Assembly (NCBI RefSeq): GCF_047824785.1
Contig: NZ_CP181167.1
Coordinates: 2,170,001 to 2,234,000 of the forward strand
DNA from: Nitrobacter sp039808345
GTDB taxonomy: Bacteria; Pseudomonadota; Alphaproteobacteria; Rhizobiales; Xanthobacteraceae
Length of the DNA stretch: 64,000 nucleotides
Direction: 5' to 3'
In this document: piece after piece, positions 1-7,861 of the stretch
How the letters are laid out: each line of letters starts with the position of its first letter
How positions within the stretch are numbered: the first letter of the stretch is position 1
Program-made: the position numbers and the translations under genes
Notes under the pieces: generated by a model
What the model was told of the DNA's origin: nothing
The model's input: the letters and a program-made list of their open reading frames with translations, nothing else
The model's database searches: none

Positions 1-1016
1 AGGACACATAAGCCCATCCCCGCGCCCATCTGGATCTTCCACAACGGGAAATTGCGAACGGGTTCGCCGGCTGGATATTTCAGCTCGCGCGGATCAGCCT
101 CGATCAGGCCCCAGTTGCCGCCGACCGTACCTTCGAGCTGGCGCTTCCAGGGCTGGTCATAGGCCTCGATCAGGTTGACGCGGAATTTCTCGCGTTTCGC
201 CATGTCGAGAATTTCGGACACCACACGCGCCTGATTGGCGCGCGACGGCAGCGCGCCTTCCCGCATCCGGCCGGCGCTCGGCCATCCGGTCTCGCCGATC
301 AGGATTTCCTTGGCGGGAAAGGACGCCGCGACCTGCTTGCGGATCGCGCCGACATGCGCCGCGGCGTTGCGCGAGCGAATAGGAATATCCTCCCAGTAGG
401 GCAGGATATGAATGGTCACGAAATCGACCGCGTCATAGACCTCGCGGTTGCGCAGCCAGTATTCCCACACGTCCGCGTAGGTCACCGGCACCTTCACCTG
501 CGACTTCACCAGCCGGATATTCGCCGCGAGATCGGAGGCGGTCATCTCCCCGCGCAGCAGAACCTCGTTACCGACGACGAGCGCGGTGATGACGTTGGGA
601 TATTCCTTCGCAAGACCGATCGCGACATTGATCTGGGCCAGATTCTTCAATCGGTTATTGCCGAGCCAGATGCCCTGAATGACCTTGAGGCCAACCTTCT
701 CGGCGAGAGCGGGCAGCCGGTCGAGGCCGTTCTCGATCGAGTAGGTCCTGACGCAATTCGAGATCTTCGCCAGCTGGGCAAGATCTTCGGCAATCTGCTC
801 GGGCGCGATCTCGGTCGTGGCGACCAGCGGGGTCTGTTGTCCCCGGAACGGTGCATAGGACACGCATTCCAGCTTCGCCGCCGGGTCGATCGGAGCCCGC
901 GCAAGCCGGATCGGCGCGGCGAGCCACCACCATGCTGCCGCGATCAGACCGAGCGAAATGATGAGAAGCGCCAGTGGCGTGCGAAATGAAATCGGCCCTG
1001 TCCTCCGCCAGAACAT
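1..1016 (-). CDS. Membrane-anchored GH17 beta-1,3-glucanase-like protein (C-terminus outside window)
   Basis: The reading frame is open from an ATG at 1016 to the window edge (338 codons visible). A hydrophobic segment at residues 15-33 followed by AAP is a signal anchor or signal peptide, so the enzyme should act in the periplasm. The rest matches glycoside hydrolase family 17: VVGNE (acid/base Glu151) and GETGWPS (nucleophile Glu242), both needed for cleavage or transglycosylation of beta-1,3-glucan. The nearby GT2 gene at 2313 carries a related GH17 domain with the same two motifs, so this looks like a paralogous partner in beta-glucan synthesis or trimming. The C-terminal end is not visible, so a further domain cannot be excluded. 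Confidence 0.82.
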   Translation of the reverse strand, partial: MFWRRTGPISFRTPLALLIISLGLIAAAWWWLAAPIRLARAPIDPAAKLECVSYAPFRGQQTPLVATTEIAPEQIAEDLAQLAKISNCVRTYSIENGLDRLPALAEKVGLKVIQGIWLGNNRLKNLAQINVAIGLAKEYPNVITALVVGNEVLLRGEMTASDLAANIRLVKSQVKVPVTYADVWEYWLRNREVYDAVDFVTIHILPYWEDIPIRSRNAAAHVGAIRKQVAASFPAKEILIGETGWPSAGRMREGALPSRANQARVVSEILDMAKREKFRVNLIEAYDQPWKRQLEGTVGGNWGLIEADPRELKYPAGEPVRNFPLWKIQMGAGMGLCV

Positions 1017-1020
1017 TTTT

Positions 1021-1225
1021 GCTTCTGATCAAATCAAAAGCAAAGCTCCAGCGCGTATTCCGCAAAAAAGTGGATACCGGTTCTGCGATCAGAATACGCG
1101 CAAGTTTTCGATAGAGAGCATTTTCTTCACACTAACCGGAGTCGACCTGCCGGAAAATGCTCTATAGTATTGTTTTAAGACGTTTTCTTCGCGCGAACCG
1201 ATACCCGCTTCGCTCGAAAACGCGA
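1021..1225. repeat. Cluster of hairpin repeat modules (family A, three core copies)
   Basis: The gap 1017-1559 begins with three diverged copies of the family A core hairpin. Arms are at 1051-1060/1092-1101 (GCGCGTATTC), 1116-1125/1153-1162 (GAGCATTTTC) and 1181-1187/1216-1222 (CGTTTTC). Each encloses a version of the loop AACCGGTATCCACTT, the first in reverse orientation. A partial companion hairpin lies at 1021-1040. The remainder, 1226-1559, shows a small TGCCCG/CGGGCA hairpin near 1509-1526 and otherwise nothing I recognise. Confidence 0.8.
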
Positions 1226-1559
1226 GAGAGCCGTCCGATTAGCTTGTCGTAACCCTTCTGCCAAGAGCCGCTTCGAAGAGCCACTGCCAAGTGCCGCGGC
1301 ATGGCCCACCACAATCATCCGGCCACGTTCGTCCCTGATGCGATCAAACCTCCCATTTGCTGGACAAAACTCAGAATCTCCGTCATTTGGGAATCTTTGC
1401 GGGCGAATTTGACATTCGCGATCGGCCTGCGCGATCGGCCTGGCCGCGCCTCGCGGCGAATGTTCAGAATCGCGCGACCAGGGCGCCTCGCCGCATTGGG
1501 GACTAATTTGCCCGTCATTGCGGGCAGATGGTGCGGCGGGCAAGAGTCGGGGGACTTTC

Positions 1560-2135
1560 ATGCGTCGGATGCTGTTTGGATTCGAGAAAGCGTTGTGGCG
1601 TGGCCTTGCCGTTCCCGGCTTCGCCTTACTGTTCGGCATCGGTGGAGCGATCGCGCAAAGCGGCGATCTGCGAGCCCAGGATCAAAACAAGCAGGCGGCG
1701 GAAAACGGGACAAACGCGGCTGACGGGGCCAAGGACAGCAAGCGTAAAACCGACGAGTTCGTCGAAGCCGCCCGCGTCATCGACGGTCCGGCGGGAAATC
1801 CGGAATGCGTCTGGCTCGGCCGCCGCGTGGTTGTCCTGATGTGGCGCGACGATCTGGATACGGCGTTCCGCCACCTCGATCTCTATGATCGCTTCGGATG
1901 CCCCGGCGGTCACGTCCAGGCGTCATTCCGTTGCCTGGTCAGGTTCGGACCCATCGACCCCAAGGCGCCCGATGCACTGAGCGGCCGCGTTCATGCCTGC
2001 TGGATCAATCCGGACGCGCAACCGTCCGGGCCGGATTCCGCGGCCTCCCCGCCGGCGGGTCACTCCACCCCCGCGCCCGCAACTCCGGCGCCGCAGCAAC
2101 CAGCGCCCGCTCCCGCAAACCCGAAGAAAAAGTAA
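1560..2135 (+). CDS. Small secreted protein with proline/alanine-rich tail, function unknown
   Basis: I chose the ATG at 1560 (191 aa) over an in-frame start at 1518 because GGGGGA lies just upstream and the protein then begins with a basic stretch and a hydrophobic segment ending in AIAQ, a plausible Sec signal peptide. A charged linker (about residues 35-60) is followed by a compact middle with three cysteines (ECVW, FGCPGG, FRCLV) and a tail rich in Pro, Ala and Lys. It lies between two GH17-bearing genes and precedes the synthase at 2313 by 177 bp, so it may belong to the same glucan locus. I recognise no catalytic motif and assign no function. Confidence 0.72.
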   Translation: MRRMLFGFEKALWRGLAVPGFALLFGIGGAIAQSGDLRAQDQNKQAAENGTNAADGAKDSKRKTDEFVEAARVIDGPAGNPECVWLGRRVVVLMWRDDLDTAFRHLDLYDRFGCPGGHVQASFRCLVRFGPIDPKAPDALSGRVHACWINPDAQPSGPDSAASPPAGHSTPAPATPAPQQPAPAPANPKKK

Positions 2136-2312
2136 CTGCCGCTCCGCTAGGAACAGTTGCCGATTTCTGGGATCACGCGGAACCGCCTTCAAAACGCCAC
2201 GGCACCATACGAGTTGTTAATTATGTCGCAGAATTATGTCTGCTAATGTGTCGGTCGGACCCAGGGGCAGGTCCGCGTTTCTGGCAGGCAAGCCCCTTAT
2301 GGTTTAGTCGCG

Positions 2313-4982
2313 ATGCGCGCCGTCGTCGCCGTTTTTCTATTTGTGTCCGCCGCACATGCTGCGCTCTGGGGAGTTCTTCAGGACAAACAGTCAGCACCCG
2401 ACTTCAAGGGGGTTCTGACCAGCCTGTCCTACGCGCCCTTTGAAGGCGCCGCGCATCCGGACGTCGATAATATCCCGACTGTCGAGAAGATCCGGTCCGA
2501 CATGAAGGCGCTGGCGCCCCTGACCCGCGCCATCCGACTGTACTCGTCGACAGGCGGCGTGGAGCTTGTGCCCCCCCTCGCCAATGAAGTCGGCCTCAAG
2601 GTCATGGTCGGCGCGTGGATCGATAAGTTCGTCGAGCGCAACGAACGCGAGATGCTCGCCGCCATCGATCTCGCCAAACACAACGGCAACGTCAACGGAA
2701 TCGTCGTCGGCAACGAGACGATCTATCGCGGCGATCAAAAGGTTTCAGATCTCATCAAGCTCATTCAGCGCGTAAAGGGCTCCGTCAATGTGCCTGTTAC
2801 GACAGGTGAAATCTGGAATATCTGGCTGGAGCATCCTGAACTTGCATCGTCGGTCGACTTCATCGCCGCGCACATCCTGCCCTATTGGGAAGGCTTTTCG
2901 AGCAAGCAGGCCGTCGATCAGGCTCTCATCATCTATCAAAAATTGCGCGACGCCTTTCCCGGCAAGCGGATCGTGATCGCCGAGTTCGGCTGGCCGAGCG
3001 CCGGATATAACCTCCGGAACGCCGATCCCGGTTCTTTCCAGCAGGCGGTCACGCTGCGCAATTTCGTGACCAAGGCCCAGTCGATCGGCATGGAATACAA
3101 CATCGTCGAAGCCATCGACCAGCCATGGAAGTTTTTCGAAGGCGGCGTGGGCCCCTACTGGGGTATCCTCAACGCGGATCGCGAGCCCAAATTTTCGTGG
3201 AGCGGTCCCGTCGTTAATGAAGCTTACTGGAAGCTAGCCGGCATCGCGCTTCTGATCGGCATCCTGCTATCGCTGCCGATCCTGCGGCTTGTCCGTCCCA
3301 CGCCGATGCAGACCCTGATGCTGTCGGTCGCCGCCAACGGCGTCGGCGCCTGGGTCGCGACGGTCTTCGCCTACTGGACCACCCATTACTTCGTTTTCGG
3401 TTCGGCTCTCGCGCTGACGCTTGGATTGACTCTGCTTGTCCCGCTGATCCTGATCGCGATGGCGCGCATCGAGGAGATCGCGACCGTGGCGTTCGGCGAG
3501 CGCCCGCGGCGGTTGATTACCAGGGAGGCGGCGGCGGCCGCCCAGGCGGCCAGCGACGCGCCGCTGCCCAAGGTCTCGATTCACGTGCCGGCTTATTTCG
3601 AGCCGCCCGAGATGCTCAAGCAGACGCTCGACGCGGTCGCGCGCCTCGACTACCCGAATTTCGAATGCGTCGTGATCATCAACAACACGCCCGATCCCGC
3701 CTTCTGGCAGCCCATTCAGGATCATTGCCGCGCGCTTGGCGAGCGGTTCAAGTTCATCAACGCCGAAAAGGTCGAGGGCTTCAAGGCGGGAGCGCTGCGC
3801 ATCGCCATGGAGCGCACCGCCGCTGACGCCGAGATCATCGGCGTCATCGATGCCGACTATGTGGTGCAGCCCGACTGGTTGAAGGACCTGGTGCCGGCAT
3901 TCAACGATCCCAGCGTCGGCCTGGTTCAGGCGCCGCAGGATCACCGCGACGGCGACCGCTCGTTGATGCACTACGTCATGAACGGAGAATATGCCGGCTT
4001 CTTCGACATCGGCATGGTCCAGCGCAACGAAGCCAACGCGATCATCGTCCATGGCACGATGTGCCTGATCCGCCGCGCCGCGATGGACATGGCGGGCGGC
4101 TGGGCCGGAGACACGATTTGCGAGGACACCGATCTCGGCCTTGCGATCGCCCAGCATGGCTGGGTCACGCATTACACCAACACCCGTTACGGCTACGGCC
4201 TGCTCCCCGATACGTATGAGGCCTTCAAGAAGCAGCGTCATCGCTGGGCTTATGGCGGCTTCCAGATCGTCAAGAAACACTGGCGCCGCTTTCTGCCGGG
4301 TGCGAGCCGCCTGTCGCAGGACCAGAAACGCGAATTCACCCTGGGCTGGCTCAACTGGCTCGGCGCCGAAAGCCTGGGCGTCGTGGTTGCAATCCTGAAC
4401 CTGATCTGGGTGCCGATCGTCGCCTTCGCCGACATCGCCATCCCCGACAAGATCCTGACATTGCCCATCATCGCCGCATTCATCGTGTCGCTGCTCCATT
4501 TTCTGGCGCTGTACCGCCTTCGCGTGCCGATAAGGACGGCGCAGATGCTGGGAGCGATGGTCGCGGCCATGTCCGTGCAGTGGACCGTGTCCCGTGCGGT
4601 GGCGCAGGGGCTCATCACGGAACACCTCGCCTTCGCACGGACATCAAAGGGCGGCCTTTCGCGGATGTCGATCGAATTTCAGGCCTTCTGGGAGGCGGTG
4701 ATTGGCGTCCTCCTGCTGGTCGGAGCGGCGGTGCTGATCGCCTCCAACCAGTACAAGGAAGTCACCGAGATCTACATCTTCGCGGGCGTGCTCGTGCTCC
4801 AGAGCCTGCCGTTTCTGTCGGCCGTCGCCATCGCCATCCTTGAGATGTCGCGCATCAACCAGTTTTCGTTCTGGCGCAATGCGCGTATCCGCAGCGCCGA
4901 ACTGATCGGGCTGCGGCCGGCACCGATGGCAACAGGCGGGTCGTCGCCCGTCGGTTCCGAGATTCAGCGCGAGACAAACTGA
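2313..4982 (+). CDS. ndvB: GH17-GT2 fusion, NdvB-like cyclic beta-1,3/1,6-glucan synthase
   Basis: This 889-aa inner-membrane protein joins two enzymes. After a short hydrophobic N-terminus comes a GH17 domain (about 30-300) with VVGNE (Glu135) and IAEFGWPS (Glu224). Two or three membrane segments follow (about 308-390). A family 2 glycosyltransferase domain starts near residue 420 (KVSIHVPAYFEP), with the nucleotide-binding D-A-D near 512, the catalytic ED near 603 and the RHRW motif near 640, then more membrane segments. This architecture resembles Bradyrhizobium NdvB, where the GT2 part polymerises beta-1,3-glucan from UDP-glucose and the GH17 part is thought to branch or cyclise it. The gene symbol is by analogy. 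Confidence 0.8.
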   Translation: MRAVVAVFLFVSAAHAALWGVLQDKQSAPDFKGVLTSLSYAPFEGAAHPDVDNIPTVEKIRSDMKALAPLTRAIRLYSSTGGVELVPPLANEVGLKVMVGAWIDKFVERNEREMLAAIDLAKHNGNVNGIVVGNETIYRGDQKVSDLIKLIQRVKGSVNVPVTTGEIWNIWLEHPELASSVDFIAAHILPYWEGFSSKQAVDQALIIYQKLRDAFPGKRIVIAEFGWPSAGYNLRNADPGSFQQAVTLRNFVTKAQSIGMEYNIVEAIDQPWKFFEGGVGPYWGILNADREPKFSWSGPVVNEAYWKLAGIALLIGILLSLPILRLVRPTPMQTLMLSVAANGVGAWVATVFAYWTTHYFVFGSALALTLGLTLLVPLILIAMARIEEIATVAFGERPRRLITREAAAAAQAASDAPLPKVSIHVPAYFEPPEMLKQTLDAVARLDYPNFECVVIINNTPDPAFWQPIQDHCRALGERFKFINAEKVEGFKAGALRIAMERTAADAEIIGVIDADYVVQPDWLKDLVPAFNDPSVGLVQAPQDHRDGDRSLMHYVMNGEYAGFFDIGMVQRNEANAIIVHGTMCLIRRAAMDMAGGWAGDTICEDTDLGLAIAQHGWVTHYTNTRYGYGLLPDTYEAFKKQRHRWAYGGFQIVKKHWRRFLPGASRLSQDQKREFTLGWLNWLGAESLGVVVAILNLIWVPIVAFADIAIPDKILTLPIIAAFIVSLLHFLALYRLRVPIRTAQMLGAMVAAMSVQWTVSRAVAQGLITEHLAFARTSKGGLSRMSIEFQAFWEAVIGVLLLVGAAVLIASNQYKEVTEIYIFAGVLVLQSLPFLSAVAIAILEMSRINQFSFWRNARIRSAELIGLRPAPMATGGSSPVGSEIQRETN

Positions 4983-5087
4983 TCCCAGCCATTATTCGAC
5001 ACTCGCCAGGCTGCAATGTACGTTATCGGGCGCGGAGACCGGCGCTATTGACCGGCGCGGACTGGCCCCCTACACAGCGCGGCATGT

Positions 5088-5163
5088 GAGCGCGTAGCTC
5101 AGTCGGTAGAGCACGTGACTTTTAATCATGGGGTCGAGGGTTCGAGTCCCTCCGCGCTCACCA
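5088..5163 (+). tRNA. tRNA-Lys (anticodon TTT)
   Basis: A complete 76-base cloverleaf with encoded CCA. The acceptor arm GAGCGCG pairs with CGCGCTC, the D arm GCTC with GAGC, and the anticodon loop CTTTTAA sits in the stem CGTGA/TCATG, giving anticodon TTT. The T arm is GAGGG-TTCGAGT-CCCTC. Its 3' half from 5118 is repeated at 17472, so the gene is the integration site of the island to its right. The island has regenerated the 3' end, so this tRNA remains intact. Confidence 0.97.
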
Positions 5164-5164
5164 T
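5118..5164. repeat. attL: left copy of 47-bp attachment core
   Basis: The 47 bases from the anticodon stem of tRNA-Lys to one base past CCA are identical to 17472-17518. The bases immediately outside differ on both sides, which sets the limits of the repeat. Confidence 0.93.
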
Positions 5165-5224
5165 TGATTATAAAAGATAATTTGTGATCTTCGGTTCGAT
5201 TTTCTGCCGATCAAAATCTTACCT

Positions 5225-5243
5225 GCACACAATATGCACACGG
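5225..5243. other. Candidate left arm-type integrase site
   Basis: GCACACAATATGCACACGG lies 61 bp inside attL. A near-identical copy in the same orientation is at 17322-17340, 132 bp inside attR. A second shared motif, AAAGTG(A/T)GGGAAAG, follows each copy (5261-5274 and 17369-17382). Paired sites flanking the cores suggest arm-type binding sites for the integrase. The intervening DNA (5165-5224) is AT-rich, as expected for a bending site. Confidence 0.5.
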
Positions 5244-5287
5244 GTGAAGGCTTTTCCTCAAAAGTGAGGGAAAGTCCGTCCTCCAAT

Positions 5288-5325
5288 GGAGGGGGTATCC
5301 TCAAAATTGCGGATACCCCCTCTCC
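5288..5325 (-). terminator. Hairpin after the island's leftmost minus-strand gene
   Basis: Ten-base arms GGGGGTATCC (5291-5300) and GGATACCCCC (5311-5320), with partial pairing beyond and a 10-base loop, lie 6 bp past the stop of the gene at 5331. There is no clear T tract on the minus strand, so it is a transcript-end or RNA-stability hairpin rather than a textbook terminator. Confidence 0.5.
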
Positions 5326-5330
5326 ATCCT

Positions 5331-5537
5331 TCAAACGACCGTGCAGCCCATCGACGTCAACTGCGCCTGTAGCCGGTCAATCAGCCGGTGTGCGCGGTCT
5401 AGTTCGACCGTCAGATTGCGTTCCGATTGCTCGGCACGTTCAGCCCTTACGGTGGCAAGCCGCTCGCGATCCTCTGCCGCCATTCGGGCACGGGTTTCTC
5501 CGGCCATTCGGGCCTTAAGCTCTTTGCGGTCGATCAT
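5331..5537 (-). CDS. Small charged helical protein of the island
   Basis: A 68-aa protein, very rich in Arg and Glu, with heptad-like hydrophobic spacing over residues 5-60, consistent with a coiled coil. It ends in GCTVV. It overlaps the preceding gene by ATGA (5534-5537), which supports the start and suggests translational coupling. It is the last gene of the minus-strand group before attL. No family recognised; a structural or regulatory accessory protein is possible. Confidence 0.6.
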   Translation of the reverse strand: MIDRKELKARMAGETRARMAAEDRERLATVRAERAEQSERNLTVELDRAHRLIDRLQAQLTSMGCTVV

Positions 5538-5737
5538 CGCGGCACCGATACGGAGGCGGCAATATCAATCTCCCCGCGCAGGACGGCCAAGGCTATATCT
5601 TTGGCTTCCTGATCCGCCTGTAGCCATGCGGCAACCAGCGCCAGATTAAGGGCTTGCGCGTCCGCTTTCCTCCATTCAGTCTCTGTGGACCCTGACGCCG
5701 GGTTGGCTGCCCGCTGAACATTGTGTGCTCGGACCAT
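5534..5737 (-). CDS. Small island protein, unknown
   Basis: A 67-aa protein. The N-terminus is polar and the middle helical (WRKADAQALNLALVAAWLQADQEAKDIALAVLRGEI). It sits 3 bp from the stop of the Tat-signal protein gene and overlaps the next gene by 4 bp, so these three genes probably form one transcript. No motif identifies its function. Confidence 0.55.
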   Translation of the reverse strand: MVRAHNVQRAANPASGSTETEWRKADAQALNLALVAAWLQADQEAKDIALAVLRGEIDIAASVSVPR

Positions 5738-5740
5738 GGC

Positions 5741-6157
5741 CTAACCCACCACCATTAGAGGCGATGACGCCAACGTCCGCAGAAACTGGCCTGATGTGTC
5801 GGGAATGCACCCCTCGTCGTATTCCAGAAGCCACGCTACAGCGGCAGCAAGGCCGGCCATCGTGGTTGGGGCTGTAGATGTGAGCAGATCGGCAGCTTCT
5901 TCGTTCGCCTCGACCGCCGCATCCAGCCTGTCTTCAGCCTCTTGTGTGATCTCGCGCCCATCTCTCAGCGCCTTGACTTCGTCGACGGCGAGCGATGCGG
6001 CCACGAACTCTCTGAAAGCCGATCGATGGCGTTCAATGACCGCAAATATCGGATCAATCAGTTGCGGTGCTGCTGCGGCCGGCAGAACAGCGGCTGCAAC
6101 CGCGCCAGATAGAAAGCCCCGTCTCGTCGTGGTAGGAATCGTCTCAGCCTGCGCCAT
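5741..6157 (-). CDS. Small protein with twin-arginine (Tat) signal, island-encoded
   Basis: The 138-aa product begins with a polar stretch, then TTRRGFLSG and a hydrophobic alanine-rich segment to about residue 31, which fits the Tat consensus RR-x-F-L-x. The rest is helical and acidic (about 45-110) with no cofactor motif. AGAGGGG upstream of the ATG at 6157 is a plausible ribosome binding site. It heads a three-gene minus-strand group reading towards attL. Its role is unknown. Export of such a small protein by Tat would suggest folding or partner binding before secretion, but that is inference. Confidence 0.7.
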   Translation of the reverse strand: MAQAETIPTTTRRGFLSGAVAAAVLPAAAAPQLIDPIFAVIERHRSAFREFVAASLAVDEVKALRDGREITQEAEDRLDAAVEANEEAADLLTSTAPTTMAGLAAAVAWLLEYDEGCIPDTSGQFLRTLASSPLMVVG

Positions 6158-6238
6158 TGGTGGCCCCTCTGGTTCGGGTTAGGGCCGGGTAGGAAGTTCG
6201 CGCTTCCTTCCGGCCTGATTTTACGCTATCATATAATC

Positions 6239-6469
6239 ATGACTGGTCAAGATAAAAAGATAGCAAAAAAGCGCGGCCGTCCCGCGACCGGGACGAGTCC
6301 CACAGTCGGTGTTCGTGTTCCTCCCGAACTATCGGCTAAAATTGAAGCGTGGCGAGCGGAGCAACGGCCCATTCCGTCGCAACCCGAGGCCATTCGCCGG
6401 CTCGTGGAACAGGCTCTGAAGTTGCGCACCACAGAAGCTGATCCGGTTGGGAAGGAAAAGCGTCCATAG
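6239..6469 (+). CDS. Ribbon-helix-helix (CopG/Arc-type) DNA-binding protein
   Basis: A 76-aa protein. A basic AT-hook-like head (KKRGRPATG, residues 10-18) precedes a typical RHH: beta strand TVGVRVPPEL (22-31), helix SAKIEAWRAEQ and helix QPEAIRRLVEQALKL. RHH proteins bind DNA as dimers through the strand pair and often repress their own promoters. It is divergent from the Tat-signal gene at 6157, and the 81-bp AT-rich gap between them is the obvious place for an operator. A terminator follows at 6569. It is likely a regulator of the island, with targets unknown. Confidence 0.8.
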   Translation: MTGQDKKIAKKRGRPATGTSPTVGVRVPPELSAKIEAWRAEQRPIPSQPEAIRRLVEQALKLRTTEADPVGKEKRP

Positions 6470-6568
6470 CCCGCATAAACGCCAACGCAAATTGTTTGGA
6501 CACGAGACGGACATGTGCCTATTTATACGAGCCGGCAACCGTCCGGTCCAGGAATCGAGTCATCCTTG

Positions 6569-6598
6569 GCCCCGCCCTAGTAGGCGGGGCTCTTTTTT
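6569..6598 (+). terminator. Rho-independent terminator after the RHH gene
   Basis: GCCCCGCC (6569-6576) and GGCGGGGC (6583-6590) form a perfect 8-bp stem with a 6-base loop, followed by TCTTTTTT. It isolates the RHH gene from the outer-membrane protein gene. Confidence 0.9.
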
Positions 6599-6705
6599 AC
6601 TGTGCTCAGCGTCGATATTCCACCCGAGTGTGGCCGCCCCGCTACAGCAGCCTTGTGTTTTGTCTCTAGAATGCCAGTCATCGAATCTAACATCGAGGCT
6701 CCGTC

Positions 6706-7380
6706 ATGAAAAAGATTCTTGTAACCGCCGCAGCTGTGCTGATGGGCGCGTCGGCTGCTTCCGCCGCTGATTTGGCGGCACGTCCCTACACGAAGGCTCC
6801 GCCCTACGTGCCACCAGCACCGATCTACAACTGGACCGGGTTTTATCTGGGTGGTCATATCGGTGGCGCGTTCGGTGGTCCGAACAATGCCCTCGCGCCC
6901 GGCTTCTTTACCAATAACGACGGCAGGTTCATGGGCGGCGGTCAGATCGGCTTTGACACGCAGTTCTCGCCGAACTGGGTCTTCGGCATCGAAGCCAACT
7001 ACAGCTTCCTCGACACCGGCAGCTTCTTCGCCAACCGTGGTCTTGGATCGGTTACTGGTCGGCTCGGCTACACTTGGGGTCCTGCGCTGCTTTACGTCAA
7101 GGGCGGCTACGGATGGGCCGACTCGCGCTTCACCAACGGCTTCGCCGGCAACGGCGGCCGTGACGGTTACACCGTCGGTGGTGGCCTGGAATACCTGTTC
7201 ACCCCGAACTGGTCGGGCAAGGTCGAGTACCAGTACTACGATCTTGGCAATGTAAACTTCGTCGGTCCGATCGGGGCTCCTGGCACGTTCCGCAACGACC
7301 AGCACACCGTCAAGGTCGGCCTGAACTATCGCTTCAACTGGGGCGCTCCAATGGGTGCTCCGCTTGCGCCGGGATACTGA
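6706..7380 (+). CDS. Outer-membrane beta-barrel protein (Omp25/Omp31 type) carried by the island
   Basis: The 224-aa protein has a Sec signal peptide (about residues 1-20, ending ASAA) and then the rhizobial family signature YNWTGFYLGGHIGG (about 41-54). Alternating strands, GYTWGPALLYVKGGYGW, VGGGLEYLF, WSGKVEYQYYDLG and the closing VKVGLNYRFNW complete an 8-strand OMP_b-brl barrel. Such proteins are abundant surface porin-like proteins in Rhizobiales. Its own terminator follows, so it forms a single-gene unit. Finding it among phage genes suggests a lysogenic-conversion cargo gene that alters the host surface. Confidence 0.88.
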   Translation: MKKILVTAAAVLMGASAASAADLAARPYTKAPPYVPPAPIYNWTGFYLGGHIGGAFGGPNNALAPGFFTNNDGRFMGGGQIGFDTQFSPNWVFGIEANYSFLDTGSFFANRGLGSVTGRLGYTWGPALLYVKGGYGWADSRFTNGFAGNGGRDGYTVGGGLEYLFTPNWSGKVEYQYYDLGNVNFVGPIGAPGTFRNDQHTVKVGLNYRFNWGAPMGAPLAPGY

Positions 7381-7400
7381 TCTAGTCAAAACGGATGTGA

Positions 7401-7431
7401 AGGCCGGCAAGTTTGCCGGCCTTTCTATTTT
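7401..7431 (+). terminator. Rho-independent terminator of the beta-barrel gene
   Basis: AGGCCGGCAA (7401-7410) pairs perfectly with TTGCCGGCCT (7413-7422) across a 2-base gap, followed by TTCTATTTTA. It lies 20 bp after the stop codon. Confidence 0.88.
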
Positions 7432-7435
7432 ACTC

Positions 7436-7627
7436 AGGCGGGCGACGCGCATTCGTGACCGCGCCATTCGCCGCGCTGGTGAGCTTCTGAAACAGATTGA
7501 GCCGCAGCAGGGCGCTCGGAACGACATAGCAACTTCGGGTAGTCGCCCACCCGAAGTTACGCGGACAGAAGCAGCGCGGGATGCGGGAATGTCGCCGCAT
7601 CAAGCGAAGCAGGCTATCCACTGCGCC
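7436..7627 (+). pseudogene. Remnant of a phage/plasmid regulator-like gene
   Basis: This plus-strand segment encodes RRATRIRDRAIRRAGELLKQ, then a polar linker and SPHQAKQAIHCAV. It recalls the middle of a protein common in proteobacterial phages, where RxRAxRRxGELL is followed by a thr/ser-rich linker and a helix with S-x-x-Q-x-x. Here the N-terminal part is replaced by terminator sequence, with no start, and the C-terminal part is lost. The segment is about one third of the usual length and I treat it as a broken gene. The assignment rests on remembered family resemblance. Confidence 0.5.
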
Positions 7628-7639
7628 GTGACATTGATC

Positions 7640-7861
7640 CTAATTCACCCTCGTCGCCGCCCGCAGTTCGGCAAGCGCCGTCTCTAGCAGTTCCCGCGTC
7701 GAATTAACGTCGCCCGCGTCAAGCAGATCGATCGCGCTCGTCAACACAAAGTCCACACCGCGAAACCCGTTCTGTAGATTTGCGATGTGCTCCACCACCA
7801 TCGGCGGGACATCGTACCAGATAAAGGGATCATCGGTATCATTCCAAAGCGGCTCGCTCAT
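7640..7861 (-). CDS. Small acidic island protein, unknown
   Basis: A 73-aa acidic protein starting MSEPLWNDTDDPF and ending in a helical segment (VNSTRELLETALAELRAATRVN). Its start overlaps the stop of the large virion-like protein gene by ATGA (7858-7861), so it ends the late-type minus-strand operon. No family recognised. Confidence 0.6.
   Translation of the reverse strand: MSEPLWNDTDDPFIWYDVPPMVVEHIANLQNGFRGVDFVLTSAIDLLDAGDVNSTRELLETALAELRAATRVN

Noticed and set aside
6577..7527. Open reading frame of 316 codons antisense to the island beta-barrel gene
   Set aside because: The plus-strand barrel has a signal peptide, family motifs and a terminator; the antisense frame has none.
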